Below are positions 1-8,037 of a DNA stretch of 15,583 bases, in pieces. The position numbers and the translations under genes were made by a program. Source of the DNA: a bacterium (GTDB taxonomy: Bacteria > Latescibacterota > UBA2968); NCBI GenBank assembly GCA_027296045.1, contig JAPUJS010000189.1, positions 1 through 15,583 on the forward strand, in the 5' to 3' direction. Position 1 is the stretch's first letter. Each line of letters opens with the position of its first letter. Under the pieces are notes generated by a model. It made no database searches. It was given only the letters and a program-made list of their open reading frames with translations, and was not told where the DNA came from.

Positions 1-843
1 TGTGATCGGACCCCGTGCCCCTTCACCGACCCGAATGCGATCGATTTCAGAAATGGGTGTAATCTCGGCAGCGCTTCCGGTGAAGAAGACTTCATCGGCA
101 ATATACAAAGCCTCTCTGGGAATGGGCCGCGTTGTGATCGAATACTTCATCTCTTCGGCCAGGGCAATCACAGAATGTCGGGTGATGCCAGGCAAGATGG
201 AAGATCCGGTCGATGGGGTAAAAATGACCCCATTTTTCACCATAAAGATATTCTCCCCACTCCCCTCACTCACATATCCCTGCGTATCCAGAGCGATTCC
301 TTCCGCATACCCATCGGCCATCGCTTCCATCTTGATCAACTGTGAATTCATATAATTGGCCCCCACCTTGGCAAGTACAGGCATCGTATTGGGCGCCAAC
401 CGGTTCCAGGAAGCAAAACGCACCGAAACCCCTTTTTCCAGAGCCTCGGGACCCAGATATTCCCCCCATTCCCAAACGGCAATCACCACCTCCACCGGAC
501 AAGGTAGCGGATTTACCCCCAGGTCGCCATATCCCCGAAACACAATCGGACGCACATAACACGAATTCAACTCATTGACCCGAATTGTTTCTATAATGGC
601 GTCGTGGATGGCTTCCCGACTATAAGGGATATCCATCCGATAAATCTTGGCCGAGTCAAAAAGCCGATTCACATGGTCCATGAGCCTAAAACAGGCCGAT
701 CCTTTCGGCGTTTCGTAACAGCGCATCCCTTCAAACACACTGCTGCCATAGTGCACCACATGGGAAAGCACATGGACCTGGGCTTCATCCCAACCCACCA
801 GGTCTCCGTTGAACCAGATTTTGTCCGACTTTGGAATAGGCAT
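1..843 (-). CDS. ilvE: Branched-chain amino acid aminotransferase, class IV, 3' end cut by window edge
   Basis: This is a PLP enzyme that transfers the amino group between glutamate and the 2-oxo acids of valine, leucine and isoleucine, the last step of their synthesis, in the cytosol. The reading frame is open to the left edge and gives 281 residues. The start IWFNGDLVGWDEAQVHVLSH matches the IlvE N-terminus closely. Further family marks are HYGSSVFEGMR (about 31-41), the PLP-binding lysine K159 in LAKVGANY, the cofactor-contacting E193 in SEGSGENIF, LPGITR, and GSAAEITP near the edge. The last residues, GEGARGPIT, correspond to a point about 25-30 residues before the usual C-terminus, so only a short tail is missing. 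The ATG at 843 follows an AAGGAAG Shine-Dalgarno and lies 30 bp after the recJ stop, so it is probably cotranscribed with recJ. The length and motifs fit IlvE rather than D-amino acid transaminase or aminodeoxychorismate lyase, the other class IV members. Confidence 0.95.
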   Translation of the reverse strand, partial: MPIPKSDKIWFNGDLVGWDEAQVHVLSHVVHYGSSVFEGMRCYETPKGSACFRLMDHVNRLFDSAKIYRMDIPYSREAIHDAIIETIRVNELNSCYVRPIVFRGYGDLGVNPLPCPVEVVIAVWEWGEYLGPEALEKGVSVRFASWNRLAPNTMPVLAKVGANYMNSQLIKMEAMADGYAEGIALDTQGYVSEGSGENIFMVKNGVIFTPSTGSSILPGITRHSVIALAEEMKYSITTRPIPREALYIADEVFFTGSAAEITPISEIDRIRVGEGARGPIT

Positions 844-873
844 GGTTTCTTCCTTAAAAAATGGATACGCGAC

Positions 874-2601
874 TTAGCGCAAATCTTTGATGCGAAGCTG
901 AATCCCTTTTCTGCCCCGCCATTCGTTTTCCTCAATCATATAGGCCATGTCCAGATTCGCTTCTCCGGGTGTGAGCCGATAGATCAGATGTCCCAGATTA
1001 AATCCGATGCAGTCAAACACCTGATCGCTCTGCCGGGCCTTAAATTTGAGATGGTTTTTGCCCACGATCGAAGGGGCACCCACCACCTCAACATTGCGAG
1101 ACACCATGACCGGTCGGGTATTCTGTGCCCCAAAAGGTGCAAACCGATTCAGAACATCCACCAGTCGCCTGTTGATTTGGTTGAGCAAGATTTCACCTTC
1201 AATATAAAGTTTTGGGACCAGATCATCCGGGACCATCATCTCTTTGGCCACCTCCAGGAACACATCTCGAAACGCTTCGATCTGTTTAGGTTCAATCGTC
1301 AGCCCGGCGGCATACTTGTGTCCCCCAAAGGCAACAAGATGATCCTGACACCTGGACAGAGCAGCATACAAATCAAACCCCGGAATACTCCGACCAGACC
1401 CTTTGCTACTCTTTCCGTCCACCGAGATCATCACCGTTGGAAGGTGTACCTTTTCGGCAATCCGTGTTGCCACAATCCCAATCACCCCGGGGTGCCAGTC
1501 TTCAGAAGCCAGCACAACGGCCCGATCCTTATCGGGATGCACGTGTATTTCCACTTGTTTCAGGGCTTCCCGAAGCATTCGTTCATCAATCCGGCGGCGC
1601 ATCTGATTTTTCTTTTCCAGCATGAGAGCAATGCGCTCTGCTTCCTCCTTGTCGGAAGTCGTCAGAAGGGTAACGGCCTCCATCGCACTTCCCATACGTC
1701 CCAGCGCATTGATCCGGGGGGCCAACACAAAAATAAGCTTTTCGGTGGTGAGCTGACCGCCTTTCAGGCCCAGGTTTTCCAGCAACGCCCGAAGCCCCAA
1801 ATTTTCGGTTTGATGCATGCGCTCCAAACCGTAGGTCACCAGCACCCGATTTTCGCCCACCAAAGGCACAATATCGGCGGCACAACCCAGTGCCACCAGG
1901 TCCAGGTTATCGAGAACAGGCGCCCGATCAACATCCCTTTTCTGGTAAACAGCATAGGCCAATTTAAATGCCAGCGCCACCCCGGAAAGTTCCTTAAACG
2001 GGTAGTCGCAATCTTGCCGTTTTGGATTGACCACCGCCAGTGCATTGGGCAATGTGCCAGGCTGATGGTGATCGGTAATAATAACATCCAGGCCCTTTTT
2101 ACGAGCATATTCGGCCTCTTGAACCGCCGTAATCCCACAATCGACCGAGACAAGCAAACGGATGCCCCGACGCACCCCTTCCTCAATGCCCCGTTTTGAA
2201 ATCCCATAGCCGTCTTCAAGACGGTTGGGAATATAAAAGTCGACATCCGCTCCCAATGCTTGAAAGGCCCGAACCAGAAGGGAGGTTCCGGTCACTCCAT
2301 CCACGTCATAATCTCCGTGGACCATTATTTTCTCGCCCGCATCCACCGCCTCCCAGATCCGATCGACAGCGGCTTCCATATCTGCCATCTGAAACGGATC
2401 GATCAGGTGATCCAGAGAAGGATACAAAAACGCTTTTGCCTGTTCTACATCGGACAAATTTCGATTAATCAATATTTTTGCCAGGGCCGTAGGAACGCCA
2501 AGTGCCTGCTTGGTCGATTCCAGATGTTCCGTATCCGGCCGTTGGGCGAACACCCACCGGGGTTCAATACGTCTTTCCAGAATGGATTCGGTCTGAGCCA
2601 A
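874..2601 (-). CDS. recJ: Single-stranded-DNA-specific 5'-3' exonuclease RecJ
   Basis: RecJ degrades single-stranded DNA 5' to 3' in RecF-pathway recombination, mismatch repair and base-excision repair. The 575 residues are the normal RecJ length. The DHH domain has HGDYDVDGVTG (95-105), SVDCGI (152-157), TDHH (176-179) and GCAADIVPL (239-247), giving the aspartate and histidine ligands for two metal ions. The DHHA1 domain has GSGRSIPG (401-408) and GGHKYAAG (426-433). The C-terminal 110 or so residues fit the OB-fold of RecJ. The start is a TTG at 2601, only three bases after the ksgA stop, with GAGG about eight bases upstream inside the end of ksgA. No ATG occurs before residue 72, and the conserved part begins near residue 15, so the TTG is favoured. 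It is last but one in the holB-to-ilvE run. No key residue is missing. Confidence 0.96.
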   Translation of the reverse strand: MAQTESILERRIEPRWVFAQRPDTEHLESTKQALGVPTALAKILINRNLSDVEQAKAFLYPSLDHLIDPFQMADMEAAVDRIWEAVDAGEKIMVHGDYDVDGVTGTSLLVRAFQALGADVDFYIPNRLEDGYGISKRGIEEGVRRGIRLLVSVDCGITAVQEAEYARKKGLDVIITDHHQPGTLPNALAVVNPKRQDCDYPFKELSGVALAFKLAYAVYQKRDVDRAPVLDNLDLVALGCAADIVPLVGENRVLVTYGLERMHQTENLGLRALLENLGLKGGQLTTEKLIFVLAPRINALGRMGSAMEAVTLLTTSDKEEAERIALMLEKKNQMRRRIDERMLREALKQVEIHVHPDKDRAVVLASEDWHPGVIGIVATRIAEKVHLPTVMISVDGKSSKGSGRSIPGFDLYAALSRCQDHLVAFGGHKYAAGLTIEPKQIEAFRDVFLEVAKEMMVPDDLVPKLYIEGEILLNQINRRLVDVLNRFAPFGAQNTRPVMVSRNVEVVGAPSIVGKNHLKFKARQSDQVFDCIGFNLGHLIYRLTPGEANLDMAYMIEENEWRGRKGIQLRIKDLR

Positions 2602-2604
2602 ACC

Positions 2605-3429
2605 TTAACCTCGCAATAAAGGGCGATCCATCTGTGTCAAAAGCATCCCACAGATTTTCTCAAACTGTTCCCCCGAAACAGTCTCTGGACGTGATTGTGG
2701 GTCCACCCCGGCCTCGTTCATCGCCGCAAGCAAACCCGACTCGGGCACCGGCACCTGTTTCGACAGCGTATTCTTCAGCATTTTCCGCCGTTGTTGAAAA
2801 GCTGCTCGCACCAGCTTGAAAAAAAACCGTTCGTTTTGAATCGGCACCGGTTGCCTGGAAGGAAAATCCAGGCGAATCACCGAAGAGTGTACCTGAGGCG
2901 GCGGATGAAAATGGCCTGGCCCTAAATCAAACAACCGTTCGGCAAGCGCCCGAATCTGTACGGCCACCGACAAAATCCCATATTCCTTCCCGCCGGGAGA
3001 AGCCACCATTCGCCTTCCGACCTCGCGCTGGACCATCACCACTGCCCATTTCAAAAAAGCTCCAACAGACAGAATTTTTTCAACAAGTGCGCCTGTGATT
3101 TGATACGGCAGGTTGCCAACCAGGATGGCCTGTTCAAACCCCTCCCCCCGAATCAGCTGCTCCAAATCGGTCTCAAGCGCGTCCTGATTGACAACATAAA
3201 AATTGGCGATTCCCGCAAAGCGTTTCTGGAGGTCCTCACATAGTCTGCGGTCCAACTCAATCCCAACAACCTTTTCCGCCTGTTGGACCAACAGGTGCGT
3301 CAGAGCGCCTTTTCCTGACCCGATTTCGACAACCAGGTCTGAGGGCGTAATTCCCGCCGCATCGACAATCTTTCGAGCCGCCGCAGGATCCTCTAAAAAA
3401 TGTTGTCCCAACTTCTGGTTCGTTCTCAC
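2605..3429 (-). CDS. ksgA: 16S rRNA dimethyladenosine transferase (A1518/A1519)
   Basis: KsgA (RsmA) uses S-adenosylmethionine to dimethylate two adjacent adenines in the helix 45 loop of 16S rRNA, and acts as a checkpoint in 30S subunit assembly. The 274 residues match the family length. Motifs are LGQHFL (7-12), the SAM motif VEIGSGKGALT (34-44), the ribose-binding acidic residues in GIELD (56-60), the catalytic NLPYQI (106-111), QREVGRRM and HPPPQVHSSVIRL; the C-terminal helical domain is complete. The start is a GTG whose bases overlap the tatD stop (GTGA), so translation is probably coupled to tatD. The order metG-tatD-ksgA is conserved in many bacteria, which supports the call. The recJ start follows three bases after the stop. 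Confidence 0.96.
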   Translation of the reverse strand: MRTNQKLGQHFLEDPAAARKIVDAAGITPSDLVVEIGSGKGALTHLLVQQAEKVVGIELDRRLCEDLQKRFAGIANFYVVNQDALETDLEQLIRGEGFEQAILVGNLPYQITGALVEKILSVGAFLKWAVVMVQREVGRRMVASPGGKEYGILSVAVQIRALAERLFDLGPGHFHPPPQVHSSVIRLDFPSRQPVPIQNERFFFKLVRAAFQQRRKMLKNTLSKQVPVPESGLLAAMNEAGVDPQSRPETVSGEQFEKICGMLLTQMDRPLLRG

Positions 3430-4205
3430 GCGATCACCTGATCGTCCAACCTAAAAAGCCGGAGCGCATTGTGCGTGGTCTGTTCGCATACCCGTTCCAG
3501 TGGCTGGTTCATTTGCTTGGATAAAAACTCCGCAACATAGCGCACATAGGCGGGTTCATTTCTCTTTCCCCTGTAAGGCACAGGCGAAAGATAAGGACAG
3601 TCTGTTTCCAGCAACAGGCGATCGGTCGGCACCCGAAGTGCCACCGCAAGAGAGGTCGATTTCTTGAACGTGACCGTACCGCCAAATCCCAAATAAAAAT
3701 TTAAGTCCACCGCCCGTTTCGCCTGAACAGAATCTCCTCCAAAACAGTGCAACACGCCCCCCACTTCTTGAGCCCCTTCTTCCTCAAGCATGTCCATTAC
3801 CTGATCTTCAGCCCCCCGACTGTGGATAATCAACGGCAGCCCCGTTTCTTTTGCCAGACAGATATGTTGACGGAATCGTTGTTCCTGTACATCGTGAGGC
3901 GCATAATTCCGGAAGAAATCCAAACCGGTTTCTCCAACGGCAACCACCGGATCGTGAACAAGCAAATCCGCCAGATCGCTCATCTGCCTATCGTCGGCAC
4001 GTTCCACATCGTGCGGATGGAAGCCGACCGAGGCAAAAACACCGGTCTGCCGCTCGGCCAAAGCCAGCGCCTTCCGACTCATCTCCAAATTGGTCCCCAC
4101 ATTGACAATCCGATTCACTGCCAGTTCTCGGGCGTGTTGAATCACGGATTCCAGATCTTTCTCAAGCTGTGGGAAATTCAGGTGCGCGTGGGTATCTACC
4201 AGCAT
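3426..4205 (-). CDS. tatD: TatD family metal-dependent DNase
   Basis: This is a cytosolic TIM-barrel hydrolase of the TatD/YcfH/YabD family. Members studied elsewhere are 3'-5' exonucleases tied to oxidative DNA damage repair, and some have D-aminoacyl-tRNA deacylase activity. The 259 residues contain all expected metal ligands: H6 and H8 in DTHAHLN, E92 in VGETGLDF, H128 in IIHSR, H153 in LHCFGG and D202 in LETDCPYLSP. The ATG at 4205 lies five bases after the metG stop, and the final TGA overlaps the ksgA GTG, so it sits in the middle of a coupled translational unit. It is impossible to tell from sequence which TatD paralogue it equals in E. coli. The metG-tatD pairing is typical of the YcfH/YabD type. 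Confidence 0.93.
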   Translation of the reverse strand: MLVDTHAHLNFPQLEKDLESVIQHARELAVNRIVNVGTNLEMSRKALALAERQTGVFASVGFHPHDVERADDRQMSDLADLLVHDPVVAVGETGLDFFRNYAPHDVQEQRFRQHICLAKETGLPLIIHSRGAEDQVMDMLEEEGAQEVGGVLHCFGGDSVQAKRAVDLNFYLGFGGTVTFKKSTSLAVALRVPTDRLLLETDCPYLSPVPYRGKRNEPAYVRYVAEFLSKQMNQPLERVCEQTTHNALRLFRLDDQVIA

Positions 4206-4210
4206 GGGCG

Positions 4211-6127
4211 CTATCTCACTTCGGCGCCGTCGGGAATTTCAGACTCTGGCTGCAACAGCGCAAGCGAATCTCCTTCGGAGGCAGCCAGCAACATCCCCTG
4301 GGATTCCACACCCCGAATGGTCGCCGGCTCCAGATTGGCCACCACCACAATTTGTTTCCCAACCAGCGTTTCGGGCTCATAATATTGTGCAATCCCCGCA
4401 ACAATCTGGCGCTTTTCCTCCCCCAGACTGATCTGTAATTTCAACAATCGGTCTGTGCCCTCCACCCGTTCTGCCGCCTGGATACGCGCAACCCGAAGTT
4501 TGAGTTTCTGAAATTCCTGGAATGAAACAACATCCTGCTTCTCGTCCGACATGTCTTTTTCCTCAGCTTCCTCTTGTTTGTCCTCCAGATCCACCTCTTC
4601 AATTCGTGGAAAAACAGGGCCGCCGGGCACCACCTGCGTCCCTGGCCTCAATCCCCCCCAGGCCTTCAAATCATCCAGATGAAGCGTTTCTAAATTTTCC
4701 TCAGAACCAATCTGCTTCCAGATTTCCCGGGCCTTGCCCGGCATCACCGGAAAAATCAACACTGCCAGGTGCCGACACGTTTCTAAAAGCCCATAAATCG
4801 TCACTTCCAATTCCGACCGCTTTTCCGTTTCTTTGGCCAGGTTCCAGGGAGCCTGGACTTCTGCAAATCGGTTGGCCTCCCGCACCAATTGCCATGTCAC
4901 ATCCAGCACCCGGTTGGGGTTCAGCCCATTCAGGGCGTCCAGTGTGCCCTCCAGTGTTTTCTCGGTCTGCTCTTGAAGTGCCCGCAAAGCAGGGTGTTTC
5001 ACATCCACGACAGGCACAACGCCTTCCAAATAGCGGTCGGCCATAACGACCGATCGGTTCAGCAAATTTCCCAAATCGTTCGCCAATTCGGCATTATAAC
5101 GCCGTACAAAGGCCTCTTCGCTAAAACTACTGTCCAGCCCCAACACCATTTCGCGGACCAGAAAATATCGAAACGCATCGACGCCATATTTTTCGGCCAG
5201 GTCAAGCGGCCGGATCACATTCCCCAAGGACTTACTCATCTTTTGCTCGTCCACCAGCCACCAGCCATGCCCCATCACCGTTTCAGGAATCTCCACCCCC
5301 ATCGCCTTTAACATCGTGGGCCAGTACACACAGTGGGTAGTCAAAATATCTTTCCCAATCAAATGACAGGACGCCGGCCACCACCTGGCAAAGGCAGCAT
5401 CGTCCTGTAAATATCCGGGTGCCGTGATATAATTAATCAACGCATCAAACCAGACGTAACACACATACTCTTCGTCAAACGGCAGCGGAATGCCCCAGGC
5501 GAGTCGGGCTTTGGGGCGAGAGATGCACAGGTCGTTTAAAGGCTGTTTCAAAAAACCCAGAATTTCGTTTCGGCGCGTTTCGGGCTGGATAAATTGGGGG
5601 TGGGTCTCGATATGTGATATCAGCCAATCCTGATAGGCGCTCATCCGAAAGAAATAATTCTTCTCCGAAATCTGAACCACCGGCCGCCCACAGTCTGGAC
5701 AATTCCCGTCCACCAGATCTTTCTCCGTCCAAAACCGCTCATCGGGAACACAGTACCAGCCCTCATAGTCGTCTGCATAAATCTCACCTTCATCGTACAA
5801 ACGCTGCAAAATAGCACACACCACCTCTTTGTGTCGATCCTCCGTTGTCCGAATAAAATCATCGTATGAAATTTCCAACCGTTCCCAGAGTTCCTGAAAC
5901 CGGACCACCATCTCGTCACAGTGTGTCTGAGGATCAATCCCGCGGTCTCGAGCCGCCTGCTCCACCTTTTGGCCGTGTTCGTCCGTGCCGGTCAAGAAAA
6001 AAACATCATGCCCGGCTATTCGATGAAATCGAGACAACACATCGGCCAGAATGGTGGTATAGGCATGGCCGATATGGGGTTCGTCGTTCACATAATAGAT
6101 CGGGGTGCTAATATAAAACCGACTCAT
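4211..6127 (-). CDS. metG: Methionyl-tRNA synthetase with C-terminal tRNA-binding domain
   Basis: MetRS charges initiator and elongator tRNA-Met with methionine. The 638 residues contain a class I Rossmann domain with HIGH (18-21), TGTDEHGQK (46-54), a single short zinc-type knuckle with CPDCGRP (143-149) and the KMSKS loop (296-300). The substrate-pocket segment WFDALINYI (226-234) and the anticodon-binding helical domain follow. A very acidic linker (about 505-530) leads to an EMAP/Trbp111-like OB fold (about 535-638) that contains NLEPATIRGVESQGM. The one-knuckle layout resembles the Bacillus/Thermus type of MetRS rather than the E. coli type. The ATG at 6127 has AAAGGTG upstream, 12 bp after the holB stop. 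An internal ATG at residue 526 is discussed under findings. Confidence 0.97.
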   Translation of the reverse strand: MSRFYISTPIYYVNDEPHIGHAYTTILADVLSRFHRIAGHDVFFLTGTDEHGQKVEQAARDRGIDPQTHCDEMVVRFQELWERLEISYDDFIRTTEDRHKEVVCAILQRLYDEGEIYADDYEGWYCVPDERFWTEKDLVDGNCPDCGRPVVQISEKNYFFRMSAYQDWLISHIETHPQFIQPETRRNEILGFLKQPLNDLCISRPKARLAWGIPLPFDEEYVCYVWFDALINYITAPGYLQDDAAFARWWPASCHLIGKDILTTHCVYWPTMLKAMGVEIPETVMGHGWWLVDEQKMSKSLGNVIRPLDLAEKYGVDAFRYFLVREMVLGLDSSFSEEAFVRRYNAELANDLGNLLNRSVVMADRYLEGVVPVVDVKHPALRALQEQTEKTLEGTLDALNGLNPNRVLDVTWQLVREANRFAEVQAPWNLAKETEKRSELEVTIYGLLETCRHLAVLIFPVMPGKAREIWKQIGSEENLETLHLDDLKAWGGLRPGTQVVPGGPVFPRIEEVDLEDKQEEAEEKDMSDEKQDVVSFQEFQKLKLRVARIQAAERVEGTDRLLKLQISLGEEKRQIVAGIAQYYEPETLVGKQIVVVANLEPATIRGVESQGMLLAASEGDSLALLQPESEIPDGAEVR

Positions 6128-6139
6128 CGGATCACACCT

Positions 6140-7204
6140 TTACACCACAACCTGACCAACAGGCCTTCGGACCTGCCGCCAGAGAGAGATGAAACCCGTC
6201 AGGAGATTCACATTTCGAAAGTTCATCTCCCGAAGAGATTCAATTTTCGCCACCGTTTTTGTTACGTGTTCCAGATCAAAGGCCGATGCCAACCGCTCTA
6301 TGTCTTCCCTGCCTGAGAAATCTCCCATCCCTTGATGATAGAACAAAACTTCTCGCAGCCAAATTTCGGCCCCCTGCAAAACACGAAATGCATCCTCCCG
6401 GTCCCCTGCCAATTGCTCCAACGCCGCATATGTCCTTGCTTCCTCCCCCCAGAGCAAGGCATCCAGAAACCGGTATGCACGGCCCTGAAAATCGTCCACA
6501 TCCATCGTTGCCATCTCCAACGCCTTTCGAAAACTCCCACTACTTGCCCGAGCAATCCAGTCGCTCCGGTCTTCTTCCAGTTCCATCCTCTCCTGCAATA
6601 CCTTCGAAATGTCTTGTTTTGACAGGGCCGGAAATTTGACAAATTGGCACCGCGACACAATCGTGGGCAACAACCCCTCCAGATTGGGTGCCGTCAAAAT
6701 CATGACCGATTGATCGGGAGGTTCCTCCAGGGTTTTTAACAGGGCATTGGCCGCTTCGGGCCGCATCTTGTTGGCATGTAAAATGACCGCCGTGCGCCAG
6801 GCGCCCTCATAGGTACCATAGGCAAACTGCTTTTGCAACGCCCGGATCTGATCGACAGGATGTGTGACACTTTCTCCAGGCAACCGATACCCATAGGGAT
6901 TTTCCACGACCTCCAAAAGTGCGCCACGTTCCTCTTCTTCCTTCAACCTGGAAGAAAATGGGAAAAGAATGGAAAAGTCGGGGTGATTGAACAAAGCCGT
7001 CTTATGACACCCCCGGCAAGCACCACAGGCATCGGATTGGCCGCGTTCACAGTGAAAGATCCGGGCAAATTCTAGGGCCGCCGCAACCGAGCCGGTTCCT
7101 TCTGCCCCAACAAACAGCAAGGCATGGGGAACCCGTTGACGTTCGACAAGCCGCTTCAGACGCCGAACCACCCGTGCCTGCCCAATAACCGTGCCTGCAA
7201 ACAA
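6140..7204 (-). CDS. holB: DNA polymerase III subunit delta' (clamp-loader)
   Basis: Delta' is the non-ATPase stator of the clamp loader that places the sliding clamp on DNA. From a TTG at 7204 the protein has 354 residues and begins FAGTVIGQ, which lines up with the usual delta' N-terminus ending in VIGQ. The P-loop position is degenerate (FVGAEGTGSV, 31-40) and lacks the GKT lysine, as expected for delta' and not for DnaX gamma/tau. A four-cysteine zinc module follows (C52, C60, C63, C66). ANALLKTLEEPP (152-163) and SRC (184-186) are clamp-loader hallmarks. The frame stays open up to a GTG at 7354, but that stretch contains an intrinsic terminator (7231-7260), so I do not count it as coding. 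A GTG at 7219 is an alternative start. The Shine-Dalgarno is weak (G-rich, GAAGGG). The gene leads the run holB-metG-tatD-ksgA-recJ-ilvE. Confidence 0.9.
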   Translation of the reverse strand: MFAGTVIGQARVVRRLKRLVERQRVPHALLFVGAEGTGSVAAALEFARIFHCERGQSDACGACRGCHKTALFNHPDFSILFPFSSRLKEEEERGALLEVVENPYGYRLPGESVTHPVDQIRALQKQFAYGTYEGAWRTAVILHANKMRPEAANALLKTLEEPPDQSVMILTAPNLEGLLPTIVSRCQFVKFPALSKQDISKVLQERMELEEDRSDWIARASSGSFRKALEMATMDVDDFQGRAYRFLDALLWGEEARTYAALEQLAGDREDAFRVLQGAEIWLREVLFYHQGMGDFSGREDIERLASAFDLEHVTKTVAKIESLREMNFRNVNLLTGFISLWRQVRRPVGQVVV

Positions 7205-7223
7205 GCCCTTCGCCCCCACTTTG

Positions 7224-7260
7224 AAAAAGAAGCCGTTGGAACGGAAAGATTCCAACGGCT
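7224..7260 (-). terminator. Intrinsic terminator before holB
   Basis: On the minus strand AGCCGTTGGAA (7260-7250) pairs perfectly with TTCCAACGGCT (7241-7231), an 11-bp stem with an 8-base loop, followed by TCTTTTT. It ends the candidate RNA about 20 bases before the proposed holB TTG start. Transcription of the holB operon from the upstream promoter must therefore read through it. Confidence 0.8.
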
Positions 7261-7462
7261 TTTCAAGTTCTGAATCTGCCTGAACATCTTCTTTCCGGGT
7301 TAAAGTCCTCCTACCGAAGCACAATGTACCTGAAGGTGTACTCGTACCAAGCACCCGGATACAAAATCCAGACGGAGCACCTCAAGAGCAATGGGATCAA
7401 AGAATTCAGGCATGATCAGTATTCTGATTCGTCTGGTTGATACAAGGATTTCTCACTTCACA
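7224..7462 (-). ncRNA. Candidate structured RNA or attenuating leader upstream of holB, unknown family
   Basis: Between a near-consensus promoter and an intrinsic terminator lies about 230 nt with no convincing gene. Seen by eye on the minus strand, TGCCTGAA (about 7412-7405) can pair with TTCAGGCA (about 7284-7277). This is continued inward by TTCTTT with AAAGAA across a four-base bulge and outward by CTGA with TCAG. Inside lie a CTGGAT/ATCCGG hairpin, a GGTG/CACC hairpin and a wobble-rich TTGAGGT/ACTTTAA helix, giving a closed, branched structure. The outer CTGAT can instead pair with an ATCAG just upstream, so two folds compete. I looked for the signatures of SRP RNA, tmRNA, RNase P, T-box, TPP, SAM, cobalamin and FMN elements and saw none. 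It could be a 6S-type RNA by size, but I cannot support that by motif. The 5' end is inferred from the -10 position. Confidence 0.55.
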
Positions 7463-7491
7463 ATGATAAACGTAACTGGTTTATTTGTCAA
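7463..7491 (-). promoter_or_regulatory. Sigma70-type promoter downstream of rimI
   Basis: On the minus strand there is a perfect -35 TTGACA (7491-7486), a 17-base spacer and a -10 TATCAT (7468-7463). The -35 begins six bases after the rimI stop. A start near 7456 is expected, which would give a transcript of about 230 nt to the terminator at 7224-7260. It is the strongest promoter match I see in the window. Confidence 0.75.
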
Positions 7492-7497
7492 GCCTTT

Positions 7498-8037
7498 TCA
7501 CCGATTTTCAGAGGGTAAATTCAAAGCCTGTTCCACCCAGTCCGAAAGGCTTCCTTTGAGCGGTTTCACCATCACCAGAGCATCCTCTTTGGGGCGACTA
7601 TAATACCCTTTCCGAATCGCGAGGGTTTGAAAGTCTCTCTTTTTATACAACGCGATTGCCTGCTGGTTAGAAACCCGCACTTCCAGAGAAATCATATGGG
7701 TCTTTTCGATATCCAATCCAGCAAGTAAGAGATCCAGCAACTGCCTGCCCAACCCCTGCTCTTGAAAATCGGGATGAATCGCAAAATCGGCCAGGTGATA
7801 CTCGTAGGAAATAAAAAAACCGACCGTATACCCGATCAGTCGATCTCCTATCCAGGCCACCAGACAGTGGCTGCCGTCCCGCCCCAGCGAAAATTCAAAA
7901 TCCCGCTGGCGCCAGGGGTTGGCAAACACACTCGCTTCAATCTGCACTACCGTATTCAGGTGTGTTTCATTCATTGCCTCAAGCCGCATAGGAGAACCAT
8001 CTGCCCCGTCAGGGTCCGATTGAAAATTGTGACTCAT
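7498..8037 (-). CDS. rimI: Ribosomal-protein-alanine N-acetyltransferase, GNAT family (RimI)
   Basis: RimI-type GNAT enzymes transfer acetyl from acetyl-CoA to the N-terminal alanine of ribosomal protein S18. The 179 residues contain the acetyl-CoA pyrophosphate-binding loop in FQEQGLGRQLLD (91-102), SLEVRVSNQQAIALYKKRDF (117-136) with the expected E119 and Y131 of RimI, and the downstream RKGYYSRPKEDALVM. The ATG overlaps the tsaB stop (ATGA), which argues for coupled translation and against the much longer open frame that continues upstream to 8493 inside tsaB. The first 16 residues extend beyond the usual RimI start, and an internal ATG at 7989 is possible but lacks a Shine-Dalgarno. The tsaB-rimI pair is a very common bacterial arrangement and supports this substrate class over other GNATs. 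Confidence 0.9.
   Translation of the reverse strand: MSHNFQSDPDGADGSPMRLEAMNETHLNTVVQIEASVFANPWRQRDFEFSLGRDGSHCLVAWIGDRLIGYTVGFFISYEYHLADFAIHPDFQEQGLGRQLLDLLLAGLDIEKTHMISLEVRVSNQQAIALYKKRDFQTLAIRKGYYSRPKEDALVMVKPLKGSLSDWVEQALNLPSENR

Noticed and set aside
604..2199. 531-codon open frame on the plus strand opposite recJ and ilvE
   Set aside because: It is antisense to recJ, which has all RecJ motifs. The translated product is rich in His, Pro and Gln with no recognisable domain, typical of a shadow frame.
7302..7415. 37-codon frame starting ATGCCTGAATTC inside the candidate RNA
   Set aside because: There is no Shine-Dalgarno in front of it, the peptide has no recognisable character, and its start codon lies in the closing helix.
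7262..7458. T-box, SRP RNA or 6S RNA in the rimI-holB gap
   Set aside because: A TGGTACGAG stretch is only loosely like the T-box TGGNACCGCG and lies about 100 bases from the terminator. The SRP GGAAGGAAGCAGCC-type core is absent. A 6S identity rests on size alone, so I do not name it.
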